This document shows positions 1 through 8,883 of a DNA stretch of 64,000 nucleotides, in pieces. The translations under genes were made by a program, and so were the position numbers. Below the pieces are notes generated by a model. That model was not told the DNA's origin. It saw nothing but the letters and a program-made list of their open reading frames with translations, and made no database searches. Location of the stretch: positions 158,418 through 222,417 of the forward strand of contig NZ_AWGD01000032.1 of the NCBI RefSeq assembly GCF_000495795.1. Reading direction: 5' to 3'. How positions within the stretch are numbered: position 1 is the first letter of the stretch; every line of letters begins with the position of its first letter. Origin of the DNA: Asticcacaulis sp. AC460. GTDB taxonomy: Bacteria > Pseudomonadota > Alphaproteobacteria > Caulobacterales > Caulobacteraceae.

Positions 1-1
1 C

Positions 2-2257
2 GCCCTGGATTTCCTGGTTGAGGGAATGACCTGCGCGTCCTGCGTGGGCCGCGTCGAACGTGCGCTCCAGGGCGTCCAGGGTGTCGCACGTGCATCGGTC
101 AATCTCGCTACCGAGCGCGCTCACGTCGAACTGAGTCAAAATATCGATCCCGTCAGGTTGATTAACGCTATTGAAGAAGCGGGCTACGATGCCAAGCTGG
201 TCGAAGCGGCGGCCGCCGCTAACGACCAGGCGGTCGAACGCCGCGAAATCGAGACACAGGCGCTCAAGCGCGATCTTGCCATCGCAATTGCACTAACCGC
301 TCCGGTTTTCGCGCTCGAGATGGGCTCGCACCTAATCCCCGGCGCGCATTCACTCATTGAAGCGACAATTGGCATCACCTCGACCTGGTGGCTGCAGTTT
401 GCGCTTACCACTGCCGTTCTGTTCGGGCCTGGTCTTCGCTTTTACAAGAAAGGGCTTCCGGCATTGTCTCGCCTGGCGCCCGATATGAATTCGCTCGTCG
501 CTGTCGGTACGATCGCGGCTTATGGCTACTCGCTTATCGCGACTTTTGCCCCGCAATGGCTGCCGCGCGGCACCGTAAATGTCTACTACGAAGCAGCCGC
601 TGTCATTGTTACCCTGATTTTACTGGGAAGGTTTCTGGAAGCAAAGGCCAAGGGCCGAACATCCGAGGCCATCAACCGCCTGATCGGCCTTCAGACAAAG
701 ACCGCCCGCATTGTGCGAGATGGCATCGCCTCGAATATTGATGTCGTCGATCTGCAACTAGGCGATCATGTCGAGGTCCGCCCTGGAGAGCGGGTGCCGG
801 TGGATGGCGAAGTGCTAACCGGCCGGAGCTTCATTGACGAGTCAATGATCAGCGGAGAGCCGGTGCCTGTCGAAAAGGCACATGGTGCTACTGTTGTTGG
901 CGGCACGGTCAATCAAACTGGAGCTCTGACCATAAAGGCAACCGCCGTTGGCCATGATACGCTTTTGTCGCAGATCATCCGGATGGTCGAGCAGGCGCAG
1001 GGGGCCAAGCTGCCGATTCAAGCCGTGGTCGACAAGGTGACGCTTTGGTTCGTTCCGGCGGTCATGGCCGTGGCGGCATTGACATTCTTCGCATGGCTCG
1101 CCCTGGCGCCGTCGCCTGCCTTAACATTCGCACTGGTAAACGCCGTAGCGGTTCTCATTATTGCCTGTCCTTGTGCCATGGGTCTGGCAACGCCTACCTC
1201 GATCATGGTGGGCACTGGCCGAGGGGCTGAACTCGGCATCCTGTTCCGAAAGGGAGATGCGCTGCAACGGCTGAAAGATGCGAAGGTGGTGATGCTCGAC
1301 AAAACCGGCACCCTCACGCTTGGTAAGCCTGTTCTGACGGACATGCACGTGCTCGATGGCTTCGATCGTGACGATGTCCTTGCCCTTGTGGCAGCCGCAG
1401 AAGCCAAATCGGAACACCCGGTCGCACAAGCCATCGTTAAGGCCGCCAAGGATGAAAACTTGTCTATTCCGGCGGTCGACGATTTTTCCTCTGTTACGGG
1501 TTACGGCATTGCAGCGACCGCAAACGGGCGACGGGTTCACGTGGGTGCCGACCGCTTTATGCGCCAACTGGGTCTTGAGCCGGCTGTGTTTGAAACATTG
1601 GCTAACGCCCTGTCGGAGGAAGCGAAGACACCGCTCTACGCCGCTATTGATGGTGTGCTCGCCGCGATTGTCGCAGTTTCAGATCCGATCAAGCCGACGA
1701 CTCCTGGAGCCATTAAAGCGCTTCACAGCCTCGGCCTTAAGGTCGCAATGATCACGGGTGACAACCGCCATACCGCAAACGCAGTGGCCAAGTCGCTCGG
1801 CATAGACGAAGTGGTGGCTGAGGTTCTGCCTCAAGGAAAACTGGACGCTGTACGCCGTCTCAAGGCACAATTCGGAGCGAGCGCTTATATCGGAGACGGC
1901 ATCAATGATGCCCCGGCACTGGCCGAAGCGGATGTTGGCTTAGCCATAGGCACAGGTACCGATGTGGCTATCGAAGCCGCAGATGTCGTACTTATGTCCG
2001 GTAACCTGCAAGGCGTCCCAAACGCCATTGCCTTGTCGAAGGCTACGCTTGGCAATATTCACCAAAACCTGTTCTGGGCGTTTGCTTACAATATCGCGCT
2101 GATACCGTTGGCTGCCGGCACGCTTTATCCATTCACAGGAGTGCTTCTGTCTCCTGTCATAGCTGCGGGGGCAATGGCCTTGTCGTCGGTATTTGTCCTC
2201 AGCAATGCGCTCCGGCTAAGGCGTTTCCGTCCCCCCTTCATCGTTTCGGCCGTCTGA
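2..2257 (+). CDS. copA: Cu(I)-exporting P1B-type ATPase (5' end outside window)
   Basis: ATP-driven export of Cu(I) across the inner membrane. The reading frame is already open at the window edge, so the true start lies upstream; about 750 residues are visible. One N-terminal metal-binding domain shows the GMTCASC motif. Further along are the TGE-type loop (ISGEP), the intramembrane metal site IIACPC in the CPC transmembrane helix, the phosphorylation motif DKTGT, the hinge [10 protein letters not shown], and the C-terminal YN and MALSS segments that hold Cu(I) in the CopA subgroup. A cueR-like gene follows after 13 nt, which fits a copper-responsive unit. The operator expected in front of copA is outside the window. 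Ag(I) could be a second substrate. Confidence 0.93.
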   Translation, partial: ALDFLVEGMTCASCVGRVERALQGVQGVARASVNLATERAHVELSQNIDPVRLINAIEEAGYDAKLVEAAAAANDQAVERREIETQALKRDLAIAIALTAPVFALEMGSHLIPGAHSLIEATIGITSTWWLQFALTTAVLFGPGLRFYKKGLPALSRLAPDMNSLVAVGTIAAYGYSLIATFAPQWLPRGTVNVYYEAAAVIVTLILLGRFLEAKAKGRTSEAINRLIGLQTKTARIVRDGIASNIDVVDLQLGDHVEVRPGERVPVDGEVLTGRSFIDESMISGEPVPVEKAHGATVVGGTVNQTGALTIKATAVGHDTLLSQIIRMVEQAQGAKLPIQAVVDKVTLWFVPAVMAVAALTFFAWLALAPSPALTFALVNAVAVLIIACPCAMGLATPTSIMVGTGRGAELGILFRKGDALQRLKDAKVVMLDKTGTLTLGKPVLTDMHVLDGFDRDDVLALVAAAEAKSEHPVAQAIVKAAKDENLSIPAVDDFSSVTGYGIAATANGRRVHVGADRFMRQLGLEPAVFETLANALSEEAKTPLYAAIDGVLAAIVAVSDPIKPTTPGAIKALHSLGLKVAMITGDNRHTANAVAKSLGIDEVVAEVLPQGKLDAVRRLKAQFGASAYIGDGINDAPALAEADVGLAIGTGTDVAIEAADVVLMSGNLQGVPNAIALSKATLGNIHQNLFWAFAYNIALIPLAAGTLYPFTGVLLSPVIAAGAMALSSVFVLSNALRLRRFRPPFIVSAV

Positions 2258-2270
2258 CTGGAGACATCAC

Positions 2271-2717
2271 ATGAATATCGGACAAGCTGCCAAGGCATCT
2301 GGCGTTTCCGCCAAGATGATCCGCTACTATGAGGAAACGGGCCTGGTCATGCCTGCGCAGCGTTCTGAAAAGGGATACCGCGTGTATTCCGAAAAGGACG
2401 TTCATACCCTCCGTTTCGTGCGACGCGCGCGAGACCTTGGCTTTACGGTAGACCGAATTGCCGATCTTCTGGCTTTGTGGCGAGACACTGGGCGGCAAAG
2501 TGCCGAAGTCAAACAAATGGCCATCGGCCACGTGGCCGCACTCCGGAAGAAGATCACCGACCTGGAAGAGATGGCGGCCACTCTTGAGCACTTGGCAGAT
2601 TGCTGCGCCGGCGATCATCGTCCCGACTGCCCAATCCTCAGCGACATTGCCACGGGCGCCCATGGGCCGGCGAAATCGGCACATCGCTTCGGAGCCCTTT
2701 CGGACAAAAAATCCTAA
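2271..2717 (+). CDS. cueR: MerR-family copper-responsive regulator, CueR type
   Basis: A 148-residue MerR-family activator. The N-terminal winged helix starts MNIGQAAKASGVSAKMIRYY, a long coiled-coil helix covers about residues 75-105, and the metal loop near residue 111 reads CCAGDHRPDCPI. The two cysteines of the C-x7-C loop are the Cu(I)/Ag(I) ligands in CueR. The gene lies 13 nt after copA and is probably cotranscribed with it. CueR/HmrR proteins normally activate the copper ATPase gene by untwisting a long-spacer promoter; that promoter would be upstream of the window. The DC-P-I pattern argues against a Zn or Hg sensor. Confidence 0.9.
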   Translation: MNIGQAAKASGVSAKMIRYYEETGLVMPAQRSEKGYRVYSEKDVHTLRFVRRARDLGFTVDRIADLLALWRDTGRQSAEVKQMAIGHVAALRKKITDLEEMAATLEHLADCCAGDHRPDCPILSDIATGAHGPAKSAHRFGALSDKKS

Positions 2718-3031
2718 TGCCTATGCTTCAGGATAAGAAAAAGCTTGAGAAAAAGTAGCGTGCTGACGACAACGACGACTCCAATCCCGGTCCTCAAATC
2801 CCAGGTCAGAGCAGATTGCAAACGGCCAGGAGGACAAAAAATCACGGCCGCGTGCAAGCTAATCACAACCACACTCCACCACAATAGCCGGCTGGGCCTC
2901 TCTCGGTGGGCAGGGCGTGCACCTGAGAACGCGCCGAACTGTTCAGAATTAATTTGCTGGGCGCGCCATTTAGTTCTGAAAAACTGACCCCGGCGAAACA
3001 CCATTGGCTTTTTTCCCATCGCCAGGAGCAT
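2714..3031 (-). CDS. Possible small membrane protein, weakly supported
   Basis: An open frame of up to 105 residues on the minus strand fills most of the gap between the cueR-like gene and the ATP-grasp-like gene. Its C-terminal half has two hydrophobic stretches (WWSVVVISLHAAVIF and GVVVVVSTLLFLKLFLIL) ending in a basic tail, as in small two-helix membrane proteins. The ATG is 12 nt after the stop of the upstream minus-strand gene, so it could be last in that operon. No family is recognised and the ribosome-binding site is poor. Apart from this frame I see nothing in the 2718-3043 interval. Confidence 0.25.
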   Translation of the reverse strand: MLLAMGKKPMVFRRGQFFRTKWRAQQINSEQFGAFSGARPAHRERPSRLLWWSVVVISLHAAVIFCPPGRLQSALTWDLRTGIGVVVVVSTLLFLKLFLILKHRH

Positions 3032-3043
3032 TCCGCTTTGTCG

Positions 3044-4078
3044 CTAAGCAGACAGCATGTTGTGTAGTGCTGTCGATAGCAAATTCATTGAAGCTACTTT
3101 ATCGCGCCAAGAGAGTGCGATAACCGGACCAATATCCGTCTTATTGACGTCCACAATGTAAATGCGCCCGTCTGATCGGTCCCGCAAAATGTCAAGTCCG
3201 CCCCAGTCCAGTCCCATATGCGCCAAAAACGCGGCGATCTTCACCATCTCATCTTCGGAAAATATATCAGAGGGCGCCTTTAGAAATGCGCTTTCGTTAT
3301 TGATTGAAAAGAGGCCTTCTGGAGACTTGAGCTTGATCCAAACCAAAACAGGATTCCCACCGACGCACGGGGTCCTCAGGTCGCGACATTTCCCGTCTAC
3401 GCCACGGGTATCGATAAGTTTCTGATAGGTAAAACCCTTCCTGGGCATCATCGGACCATCGACAATGCGGCCCCCATGCACGCCGTTTTTTTCAGGCTTT
3501 TCAACAATCTTTCCGACGACCTCGGCGGGATTTACAGATAGATGATAACCAAATACTTCTTCAAATACTTCCGCGACACGGCTTTTACTGATATCCGTAC
3601 ATCGATGATTGAAATGCGGCGTGATAGTAACTAAAGGCGGCGAGCCTACGGTGCTATCATCGAAATATACCGCGGCATCGGCAGTATCGACGCTGTCCGC
3701 CAACGTTATGCCGGACCACATGGCGACGCCACGCATGAGGTACCAAGGCCTTGGCTCGTCGGGCCCAAACCACAAGGTTTTCTTGTGCCTTCCCGCGACA
3801 GTAACCCAAGCTGCCACGAAGTAAAGCAGCGCAAGGTACAGAACCCAATTAAAAAATTCCTGAAATAAAGCGCCGCTGATCTCCAAGCGAATGGCGGTTT
3901 TATTTATGCAAAGTTTTCCGCCACTCCATGAAAAATCAGACCACCAGAACGTTGCGTTTCGCGGCTTCTTCGCTCGGGGATGCGTAGGAACGCAGTGTTC
4001 CTGCCCATTTTCTGAGCCTATCATAATATGAAGCATACCGAGCGCATTTCGCAACCATTCTCCAAATAATGAGGCCAC
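3044..4078 (-). CDS. ATP-grasp-like protein with one membrane segment
   Basis: A protein of up to 344 residues. One hydrophobic segment (about residues 74-93, VLYLALLYFVAAWVTV) could anchor it in the inner membrane. The C-terminal part ends with GGLDILRDRSDGRIYIVDVN followed by TDIGP, which resembles the Mg-ATP-binding end of ATP-grasp enzymes (an acidic residue followed by D/E-V-N). This is family-level similarity read by eye, so the substrate is unknown. The first 60 or so residues show no recognisable domain and the true start may be internal. It follows the glycosyltransferase gene by 13 nt on the same strand; the pair may act on a surface sugar or polymer. Confidence 0.5.
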   Translation of the reverse strand: MASLFGEWLRNALGMLHIMIGSENGQEHCVPTHPRAKKPRNATFWWSDFSWSGGKLCINKTAIRLEISGALFQEFFNWVLYLALLYFVAAWVTVAGRHKKTLWFGPDEPRPWYLMRGVAMWSGITLADSVDTADAAVYFDDSTVGSPPLVTITPHFNHRCTDISKSRVAEVFEEVFGYHLSVNPAEVVGKIVEKPEKNGVHGGRIVDGPMMPRKGFTYQKLIDTRGVDGKCRDLRTPCVGGNPVLVWIKLKSPEGLFSINNESAFLKAPSDIFSEDEMVKIAAFLAHMGLDWGGLDILRDRSDGRIYIVDVNKTDIGPVIALSWRDKVASMNLLSTALHNMLSA

Positions 4079-4091
4079 AAAGACATGGGTG

Positions 4092-5078
4092 TCAATTAGA
4101 TATACTTAGTGTTTTAGTTTCGTTTGAAGTATTTATATCGCGCTTTGATAGCAGAGCGCTTCCATAGAAGCGAAAGGAAACAAACCATATCAGTTTTCCC
4201 AATCCTCGCACCGCTTTATCCAGTGTGGGCGCAGCCTCGGGCCGCCTCAATAGCAGGAGAATTAGGCCGATAGGCGTCATGACAGTCGCCTGAATAAGGC
4301 CCTTGAGCATCCACGCGACTGCCGACCATGTTTTGCCCGCCTTGGCTGCCGTGTAACTCGGGCCCTGTCCGAAGTTGAACGCCCGGCGAAGGGTGTACGA
4401 AAGTCGCTTTCGTGACGGGGGAACGTCCTCATAAACAAAGGCATCTGCCGCCCAAGCAAATTGCGCCCCGTCTTGCATAAGTCGGTGAAATAGCTGGTCA
4501 TCCTCTCCACCGAAGTCATTGAGTTCGGTAGAGAAGGGCTGTGGACCTATCATACAATTGCGGCTGATTAAGCTATTTCCACAACCGTAGTATGAAGAAA
4601 GAACTTCTGATTCTGCTGCGCCAATGCGAGAGAAAAATGACGCAAAGTAGCTGTCATATCGGGTAGTGGGGCTACTTAAGCGAGCATAAACAGGGCCAAA
4701 CACGACATCAGCTGCAAAGCGCTCCTGAATTTGAACAAGATTGGAAATCCAGTCTTGCGGGGCTTCTTCATCATCGTCGAGAAACGCGACGTAGTTGGCC
4801 TCACACACGGCAACCGCGTGATTTCTGGCATTGGCAACACCTGGTCTCGGTTCGTGGACATATTTCAAGAAATAGTGAATCGGGTAGCTCTCGACAAATG
4901 ACCTTGCCCCGGCGTCAGGGCTGTTGTCGCACACGATTACACTTAAGTTGATCTGATCTAAGCCAACCTGCGCTGCCACCGAGCCCAACGCTCGTTTCAA
5001 CCCGTCGGGTCGCCGAAACGTAGGTATGATAACACAAACATCAGTCGCGCCCGTCGATGTTTGGACGTTTTCCGACAT
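4092..5078 (-). CDS. Family 2 glycosyltransferase (GT-A fold)
   Basis: A 328-residue protein if started at the ATG at 5078, which has GGAGA 8 nt upstream; a longer in-frame start at 5141 has no such site. The N-terminus VCVIIPTFRRPDGLKRAL is the nucleotide-sugar-binding start of GT2 enzymes. The metal-binding acidic motif AFLDDDEEAP lies near residue 105, and GGEDDQLFHR is the usual acceptor-side ED motif. A hydrophobic stretch around residues 260-275 (TVMTPIGLILLLL) suggests membrane association. It probably transfers a sugar to a cell-surface glycan; donor and acceptor cannot be told. It is paired with the ATP-grasp-like gene downstream. Confidence 0.85.
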   Translation of the reverse strand: MSENVQTSTGATDVCVIIPTFRRPDGLKRALGSVAAQVGLDQINLSVIVCDNSPDAGARSFVESYPIHYFLKYVHEPRPGVANARNHAVAVCEANYVAFLDDDEEAPQDWISNLVQIQERFAADVVFGPVYARLSSPTTRYDSYFASFFSRIGAAESEVLSSYYGCGNSLISRNCMIGPQPFSTELNDFGGEDDQLFHRLMQDGAQFAWAADAFVYEDVPPSRKRLSYTLRRAFNFGQGPSYTAAKAGKTWSAVAWMLKGLIQATVMTPIGLILLLLRRPEAAPTLDKAVRGLGKLIWFVSFRFYGSALLSKRDINTSNETKTLSISN

Positions 5079-5401
5079 GGTGTTTCTCCGGGTGCTTAGG
5101 TGCGGGCGCGCCTGTTCCTCCATATACGCGTACCGGGGCAACTCCCCTTAGAAACATTTCTGAAATATTAGGCACACGCCGCAGCACTAGCCGAGATACG
5201 GTCTGTGACTCCTCCAATCACACGCGAGAAGGGTTCTTATCGCGTGTAATACAAATCATATTTCCCATAATGTTTATTATTTAAGCGGCTTAAATATCTG
5301 GTTTTAAACGGGAAATTCCACTCGGCCCGAATCTCGATTTTTCGCGCATAATAGAGATTATGGGAAATTATCTTTTATAATCAGTCACTTAGACGGGTTT
5401 T
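5079..5401. other. Intergenic region with a hairpin and a distant inverted repeat
   Basis: No gene is seen. There is a hairpin at 5220-5247 with arms ACACGCGA and TCGCGTGT. An 11-base inverted repeat, TTTCCCATAAT at 5261-5271 and ATTATGGGAAA at 5357-5367, frames an A+T-rich segment. Neither is followed by a clear U-tract, so neither is called a terminator. The region is clearly more A+T-rich than its neighbours and probably holds the promoter of the minus-strand glycosyltransferase gene. Confidence 0.4.
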
Positions 5402-5773
5402 TTAGTTTTCGTCCGTCATAAAAATTGGCGCAATCCTCTCCAAAACCTCGTCGACGATAAAGCTTGGAAGCTTCTCGACATATGACACTTTGCGCTCGGC
5501 CGACTTGAAATCTACGGCTCTGATTTGCATGAGGTCGATCACACCGGTCGTCTTCGTGCCGGCACCGGAGAGCGACACCTGGAAGCCGACATTGCGCGCC
5601 AGGTTGGCCGTGGTGCTGATCGGCGCCACGTAGATCAGGTTCGTCATCCGGTTATAGGCGTCCGGGGATATCACGATCGCGAAATGCTCATATTTCATTT
5701 CCTGGCCCGCCGCCGGCGAGAAATTCAGATGCCAGATGTCCCCTCGCTTGGGGTGCTTAACACCAGGTGGCAT
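5402..5773 (-). CDS. MazF/PemK-family endoribonuclease toxin
   Basis: A 123-residue toxin of the MazF/PemK/ChpB family, which cleaves mRNA at short sequences in the cytoplasm. The N-terminus has the family start (KRGDIWHLNFSPAAGQEM), where RGDIW and the following beta strands form the active-site groove. Central strands include FAIVISPDAYN and IYVAPIST, and the conserved TGVIDLMQIRAVD segment is present. Length is normal for the family. Its ATG overlaps the antitoxin stop by one base (TGATG), so the pair is translationally coupled. Confidence 0.9.
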   Translation of the reverse strand: MPPGVKHPKRGDIWHLNFSPAAGQEMKYEHFAIVISPDAYNRMTNLIYVAPISTTANLARNVGFQVSLSGAGTKTTGVIDLMQIRAVDFKSAERKVSYVEKLPSFIVDEVLERIAPIFMTDEN

Positions 5774-6072
5774 CAGATTTCATTCCCGACCGGACGCATT
5801 TGCTCCCAAGCGGCATGGTCCTTACTCAGGTCCACTTGGTCCGGCATTTCGGCAAGGAGCTCCGTCAAAGAATATTTGCGTCGCGCCTGGGTCACGGGAA
5901 TAATGACTTGTTCACCGGTTTTCGTATAAGCAATCTTCGCAACCGAGCCGTCCGTGACGTGCAATGCAGCGGCATTGGCGCTCGGCCAAATTACCGACAG
6001 CGAGCCCCCTGTCTTCCGAAACTTGATCTCCGTGATGGGTCGGCTCTCGTCTATTTCAAATGCACGGCTCAT
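5773..6072 (-). CDS. MazE/ChpS-type antitoxin (AbrB/SpoVT fold)
   Basis: A 99-residue antitoxin from the ATG at 6072, which has AAAGG nearby; a 12-residue longer form is possible. The N-terminal segment EIKFRKTGGSLSVIWPSANAAALHV is a swapped-hairpin AbrB domain that binds DNA. The C-terminal part (YSLTELLAEMP, then DHAAWEQMRPVGNEI) is the typical acidic tail that blocks the toxin groove. It precedes the toxin gene, the usual order for type II systems. Autorepression is expected through the inverted repeat just upstream. Confidence 0.88.
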   Translation of the reverse strand: MSRAFEIDESRPITEIKFRKTGGSLSVIWPSANAAALHVTDGSVAKIAYTKTGEQVIIPVTQARRKYSLTELLAEMPDQVDLSKDHAAWEQMRPVGNEI

Positions 6073-6099
6073 CGTCTGGCGCCTTTCCGGTTTAACAAT

Positions 6100-6122
6100 G
6101 TTCAACATAATTCAAGTTGAAC
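6100..6122. promoter_or_regulatory. Candidate operator of the MazEF-type pair
   Basis: A perfect 7-base inverted repeat, GTTCAAC at 6100-6106 and GTTGAAC at 6116-6122, with a 9-base centre. A further half-site TTCAAC lies at 6128-6133. It sits 28 bases upstream of the antitoxin ATG, where AbrB-type antitoxins bind and repress their own promoter. Confidence 0.55.
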
Positions 6123-6229
6123 AAAAATTCAACCCATGAAGCGTATGCGACTCTCCCGTAAATTTGCCAGGTCGAGCCTGAATTTGTTGTGAGTGTGGAG
6201 TTCAGCGGACGGCTTCACAAACCTCCCGC

Positions 6230-7207
6230 TCAGGCGGCCTCATGGGCGCGTGAGTGCGCAGCTTCGCTCGTGGCCAAGAATTTCTCGGCCTCAAGGGCCG
6301 CCATGCAGCCCATTCCGGCTGCGGTGACGGCCTGACGAAAAACCTTATCCTTGACATCACCCGCTGCGAATACGCCAGCGACGCTGGTAGCGGTGGAATC
6401 GGGCTTTGTCCGGATATAGCCCTCCTCGTCCATCTCAACCTTGCCGCGAAACACTTTCGTTGCCGGGTCGTGACCAATGGCGACGAAAACGCCATGAGTT
6501 TCGACAAAGCGCGTCTCGTCCGTCTTCACGTGACGCAACTGCACGCCGGTCACCGAGCGCGCCGGCTCCACATCGCCAATCACTTCGTCAACGACATGAT
6601 CCCAGATCACCTCGATCTTTGGGTGCGTGGCAATGCGATCCTGCAAGACCTTCTCGCCGCGGAAGGTGCCCCGGCGATGTACAAGCGTGACCTTCGTGGC
6701 GTGATTGGTAAGATACAGTGCCTCTTCCATTGCTGTGTTGCCGCCGCCCACGACGACAACCTCCTTGCCGCGGTAGAAAAAGCCGTCGCAAGTCGCGCAC
6801 CCGGATACGCCGAAACCCTGGAATTGTTGTTCGCTCTCAAGACCCAACCAGCGCGCCTGGGCACCCGTGGCGATGACTACCGTTTCCGCCAAAAACACGT
6901 CACCGGAATCTGCAACGCACCTGAACGGCCTCTGCGTGAAATCCACATCAACGATCAAGTCATAGACCAATTCCGTACCGACCTTGATCGCCTGCTCCGC
7001 CATCTGCTCCATTAGCCATGGGCCCTGCACCGTTTCGGCGAAGCCGGGGAAATTCTCGACATCGGCAGTGATGGTCAGTTGACCGCCCGGCTGCATTCCC
7101 TGAACGACGATGGGTTCAAGATTGGCTCGCGCGGCGTAGATCGCGGCCGTATACCCCGCAGGGCCGGCGCCGATGACCAGAAACTTGGTGCGGAAGGTTT
7201 TTGACAT
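6230..7207 (-). CDS. trxB: Thioredoxin reductase, NADPH-dependent
   Basis: A 325-residue FAD/NADPH disulfide reductase. The FAD-binding start is LVIGAGPAGYTAAIYAARA, the redox motif CATC is in SGCATCDGFFYRG near residue 140, the NADPH-binding motif is VVGGGNTAMEEA, and the second FAD motif is GVFAAGDVKDKVFRQAVTA. Length is normal. It is the last gene of the arsenic operon, 8 nt after a thioredoxin-linked arsenate reductase gene. It probably regenerates reduced thioredoxin for that enzyme. It may also be the housekeeping TrxB, but the placement favours a dedicated copy. Confidence 0.92.
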   Translation of the reverse strand: MSKTFRTKFLVIGAGPAGYTAAIYAARANLEPIVVQGMQPGGQLTITADVENFPGFAETVQGPWLMEQMAEQAIKVGTELVYDLIVDVDFTQRPFRCVADSGDVFLAETVVIATGAQARWLGLESEQQFQGFGVSGCATCDGFFYRGKEVVVVGGGNTAMEEALYLTNHATKVTLVHRRGTFRGEKVLQDRIATHPKIEVIWDHVVDEVIGDVEPARSVTGVQLRHVKTDETRFVETHGVFVAIGHDPATKVFRGKVEMDEEGYIRTKPDSTATSVAGVFAAGDVKDKVFRQAVTAAGMGCMAALEAEKFLATSEAAHSRAHEAA

Positions 7208-7215
7208 AGCCGTAC

Positions 7216-7728
7216 CTAAGCGCTTTGCAGGTTTGGAGACGTCTGGTCGTCCGGCATCAGCGTGCCAATCCGGTCCAGTTCGGCTTTGAATGCGGACCTG
7301 TTGGACGTCAGTTCATCAAGCGGCAGAGCAAGAAACGCCTCGATGCGGGTCCGAAGAATCCGATAGGCCGTCATGAAGGCGGCGTCGATTTCCTCATCGG
7401 TGCCGGTCACGTGGGCTGGGTCCTCAACGCCCCAGTGTGTGCGCAGGACGTTACCGATGTAGGCCGGGCACACCTCCCCGGCCGCGCTGGCGCAGACGGT
7501 GACGACGATATCGGGGACAACGGGGAGATCGTCCCAGGATTTCGAGTGGAATCCTTCCGTCGAGATGCCTTCGCGTTCCAGCAGAGCCAAGGAACGCGGA
7601 TGGACATAGCCAGCTGGCTGGCTGCCGGCGCTCATGGCCCGCCAGCCTTCAGGCGCCAGGTGGTTGAACGTGCCTTCGCCCAATATCGAGCGACAGGAAT
7701 TACCAGTGCAAAGGAACAGGACGTTCAT
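7216..7728 (-). CDS. arsC: Arsenate reductase, LMW-phosphatase/thioredoxin type
   Basis: A 170-residue enzyme that reduces As(V) to As(III) in the cytoplasm. The P-loop CTGNSCRS starts at residue 7 (C-x5-R of low-molecular-weight phosphatases). The redox cysteines appear in VTVCASAAGEVCPAY, spaced as in ArsC enzymes that relay the disulfide to thioredoxin. The C-terminal 20 residues extend past the usual end. It lies between arsH and trxB and is one of three arsenate-reductase genes in this operon. Its P-loop differs from the copy at 9575-10081, which has CTGNSARS. Confidence 0.88.
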   Translation of the reverse strand: MNVLFLCTGNSCRSILGEGTFNHLAPEGWRAMSAGSQPAGYVHPRSLALLEREGISTEGFHSKSWDDLPVVPDIVVTVCASAAGEVCPAYIGNVLRTHWGVEDPAHVTGTDEEIDAAFMTAYRILRTRIEAFLALPLDELTSNRSAFKAELDRIGTLMPDDQTSPNLQSA

Positions 7729-7745
7729 GGGTGCGGCCTTTCGGA

Positions 7746-8468
7746 TTAAATTGAGCGCAGGTTGACGCGTTTGGATAGGGCTTCGGCGCTTTCCTTGCGC
7801 TCGGAATAGCGGTCGACCAGATAATCAGCGCAGTCGCGGGTCAGCAGGGTGAACTTGACCAGTTCCTCCATCACGTCGACGATCCGGTCATAGTAGGGTG
7901 ATGGCTTCATGCGGTCGTTGTCATCGAACTCGGTGAAGGCCTTCGCGACCGATGACTGGTTCGGTATGGTGATCAGCCGCATCCAGCGGCCGAGAACGCG
8001 TAGCTGGTTGACGGCGTTGAAGGACTGCGAGCCACCTGACACCTGCATCACGGCCAAGGTCTTGCCCTGTGTCGGACGAACTGAGCCGATCGAAAGGGGT
8101 ATCCAGTCGATTTGCGCTTTCATAATGCCGGTCATGGCGCCGTGGCGTTCCGGCGAGCACCAGACCATGCCTTCGGACCATTGCACCAGGTCGCGCAGTT
8201 CCTGGACTTTGGGATGCGTTGGTTCGGCATCGTCCGGCAGCGGCAACCCCGACGGATTAAAGATGCGGGTTTCCGCACCGAAGGCTTCAAGAATGCGCGC
8301 GGCCTCCTGAGTGGCCAGGCGGCTGAAGGAGCGCTGCCGCACGGAGCCGTAAAGCAACAGGATACGCGGCGCGTGGCTGGCGCGTTCGGGGCGCAGCAGT
8401 TGATCCTGGTCGACGGGCTGAAAGCAGGCCTCGTCCATTTGGGGCATATCGCTCAAGGGATCAGACAA
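7746..8468 (-). CDS. arsH: ArsH, NADPH-dependent FMN reductase / organoarsenical oxidase
   Basis: A 240-residue flavoprotein with the FMN-binding loop [15 protein letters not shown] (GSxRxxS type) near residue 39 and the segment [23 protein letters not shown] that is typical of ArsH. In characterised relatives it oxidises trivalent organoarsenicals and reduces quinones or metal ions. Its start overlaps the end of the glutaredoxin-type arsC by 8 bases, so it belongs to the same transcript. Length is as expected for ArsH. Confidence 0.92.
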   Translation of the reverse strand: MSDPLSDMPQMDEACFQPVDQDQLLRPERASHAPRILLLYGSVRQRSFSRLATQEAARILEAFGAETRIFNPSGLPLPDDAEPTHPKVQELRDLVQWSEGMVWCSPERHGAMTGIMKAQIDWIPLSIGSVRPTQGKTLAVMQVSGGSQSFNAVNQLRVLGRWMRLITIPNQSSVAKAFTEFDDNDRMKPSPYYDRIVDVMEELVKFTLLTRDCADYLVDRYSERKESAEALSKRVNLRSI

Positions 8469-8883
8469 CGCGCTTGCCCTCCGCGTCGATCATCAACTGA
8501 CCGTCTTCTTTGTAGAAGGGCCCAGGCGGATAAGCGTCGATCAGGTCAAGAACGACCTCCGACGGACGGCACAGCTTGGTGCCTTTCGGCGTCACGACGA
8601 TCGGGCGATTGACGAGAACGGGCTCTTCGAGCATGGCGGACAGGATGGTCTCGTCGCTCACGCTAGTCTCCAGCAGTCCCAGGTCCTTAGCAGGCGACTT
8701 GGTTTCGCGCAGCGCGCTTCTGGGCGTAAGACCGGCGTGGGCGAAAAGCTTCAATAATTGGTCTAGCGTCCACCCCGTCTTCAGGTATTCAACCACGGTC
8801 GGTGTGTAGCCTGCTGCTTCGAGGACAGCCAGGACGTTGCGGGAGGTGCCGCAGTCGGGATTATGATAGATGGTAAAGGTCAT
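8461..8883 (-). CDS. arsC: Arsenate reductase, glutaredoxin type
   Basis: A 140-residue ArsC of the glutathione/glutaredoxin-dependent class. The catalytic cysteine is in [13 protein letters not shown] (C12), and the arsenate-binding arginines are represented by the ETK segment after LTPRSALR and by [19 protein letters not shown]. Length matches the R773 ArsC family. This class is unrelated in fold to the LMW-phosphatase arsC genes on either side, so the operon carries two biochemically separate routes for As(V) reduction. Its start overlaps the aqpS stop by 4 bases. Confidence 0.9.
   Translation of the reverse strand: MTFTIYHNPDCGTSRNVLAVLEAAGYTPTVVEYLKTGWTLDQLLKLFAHAGLTPRSALRETKSPAKDLGLLETSVSDETILSAMLEEPVLVNRPIVVTPKGTKLCRPSEVVLDLIDAYPPGPFYKEDGQLMIDAEGKRVV

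Noticed and set aside
5393..5416. Terminator after the toxin gene
   Set aside because: The GACGG/CCGTC arms are short and span the stop codon, and the T-run is on the wrong side for the minus-strand gene.
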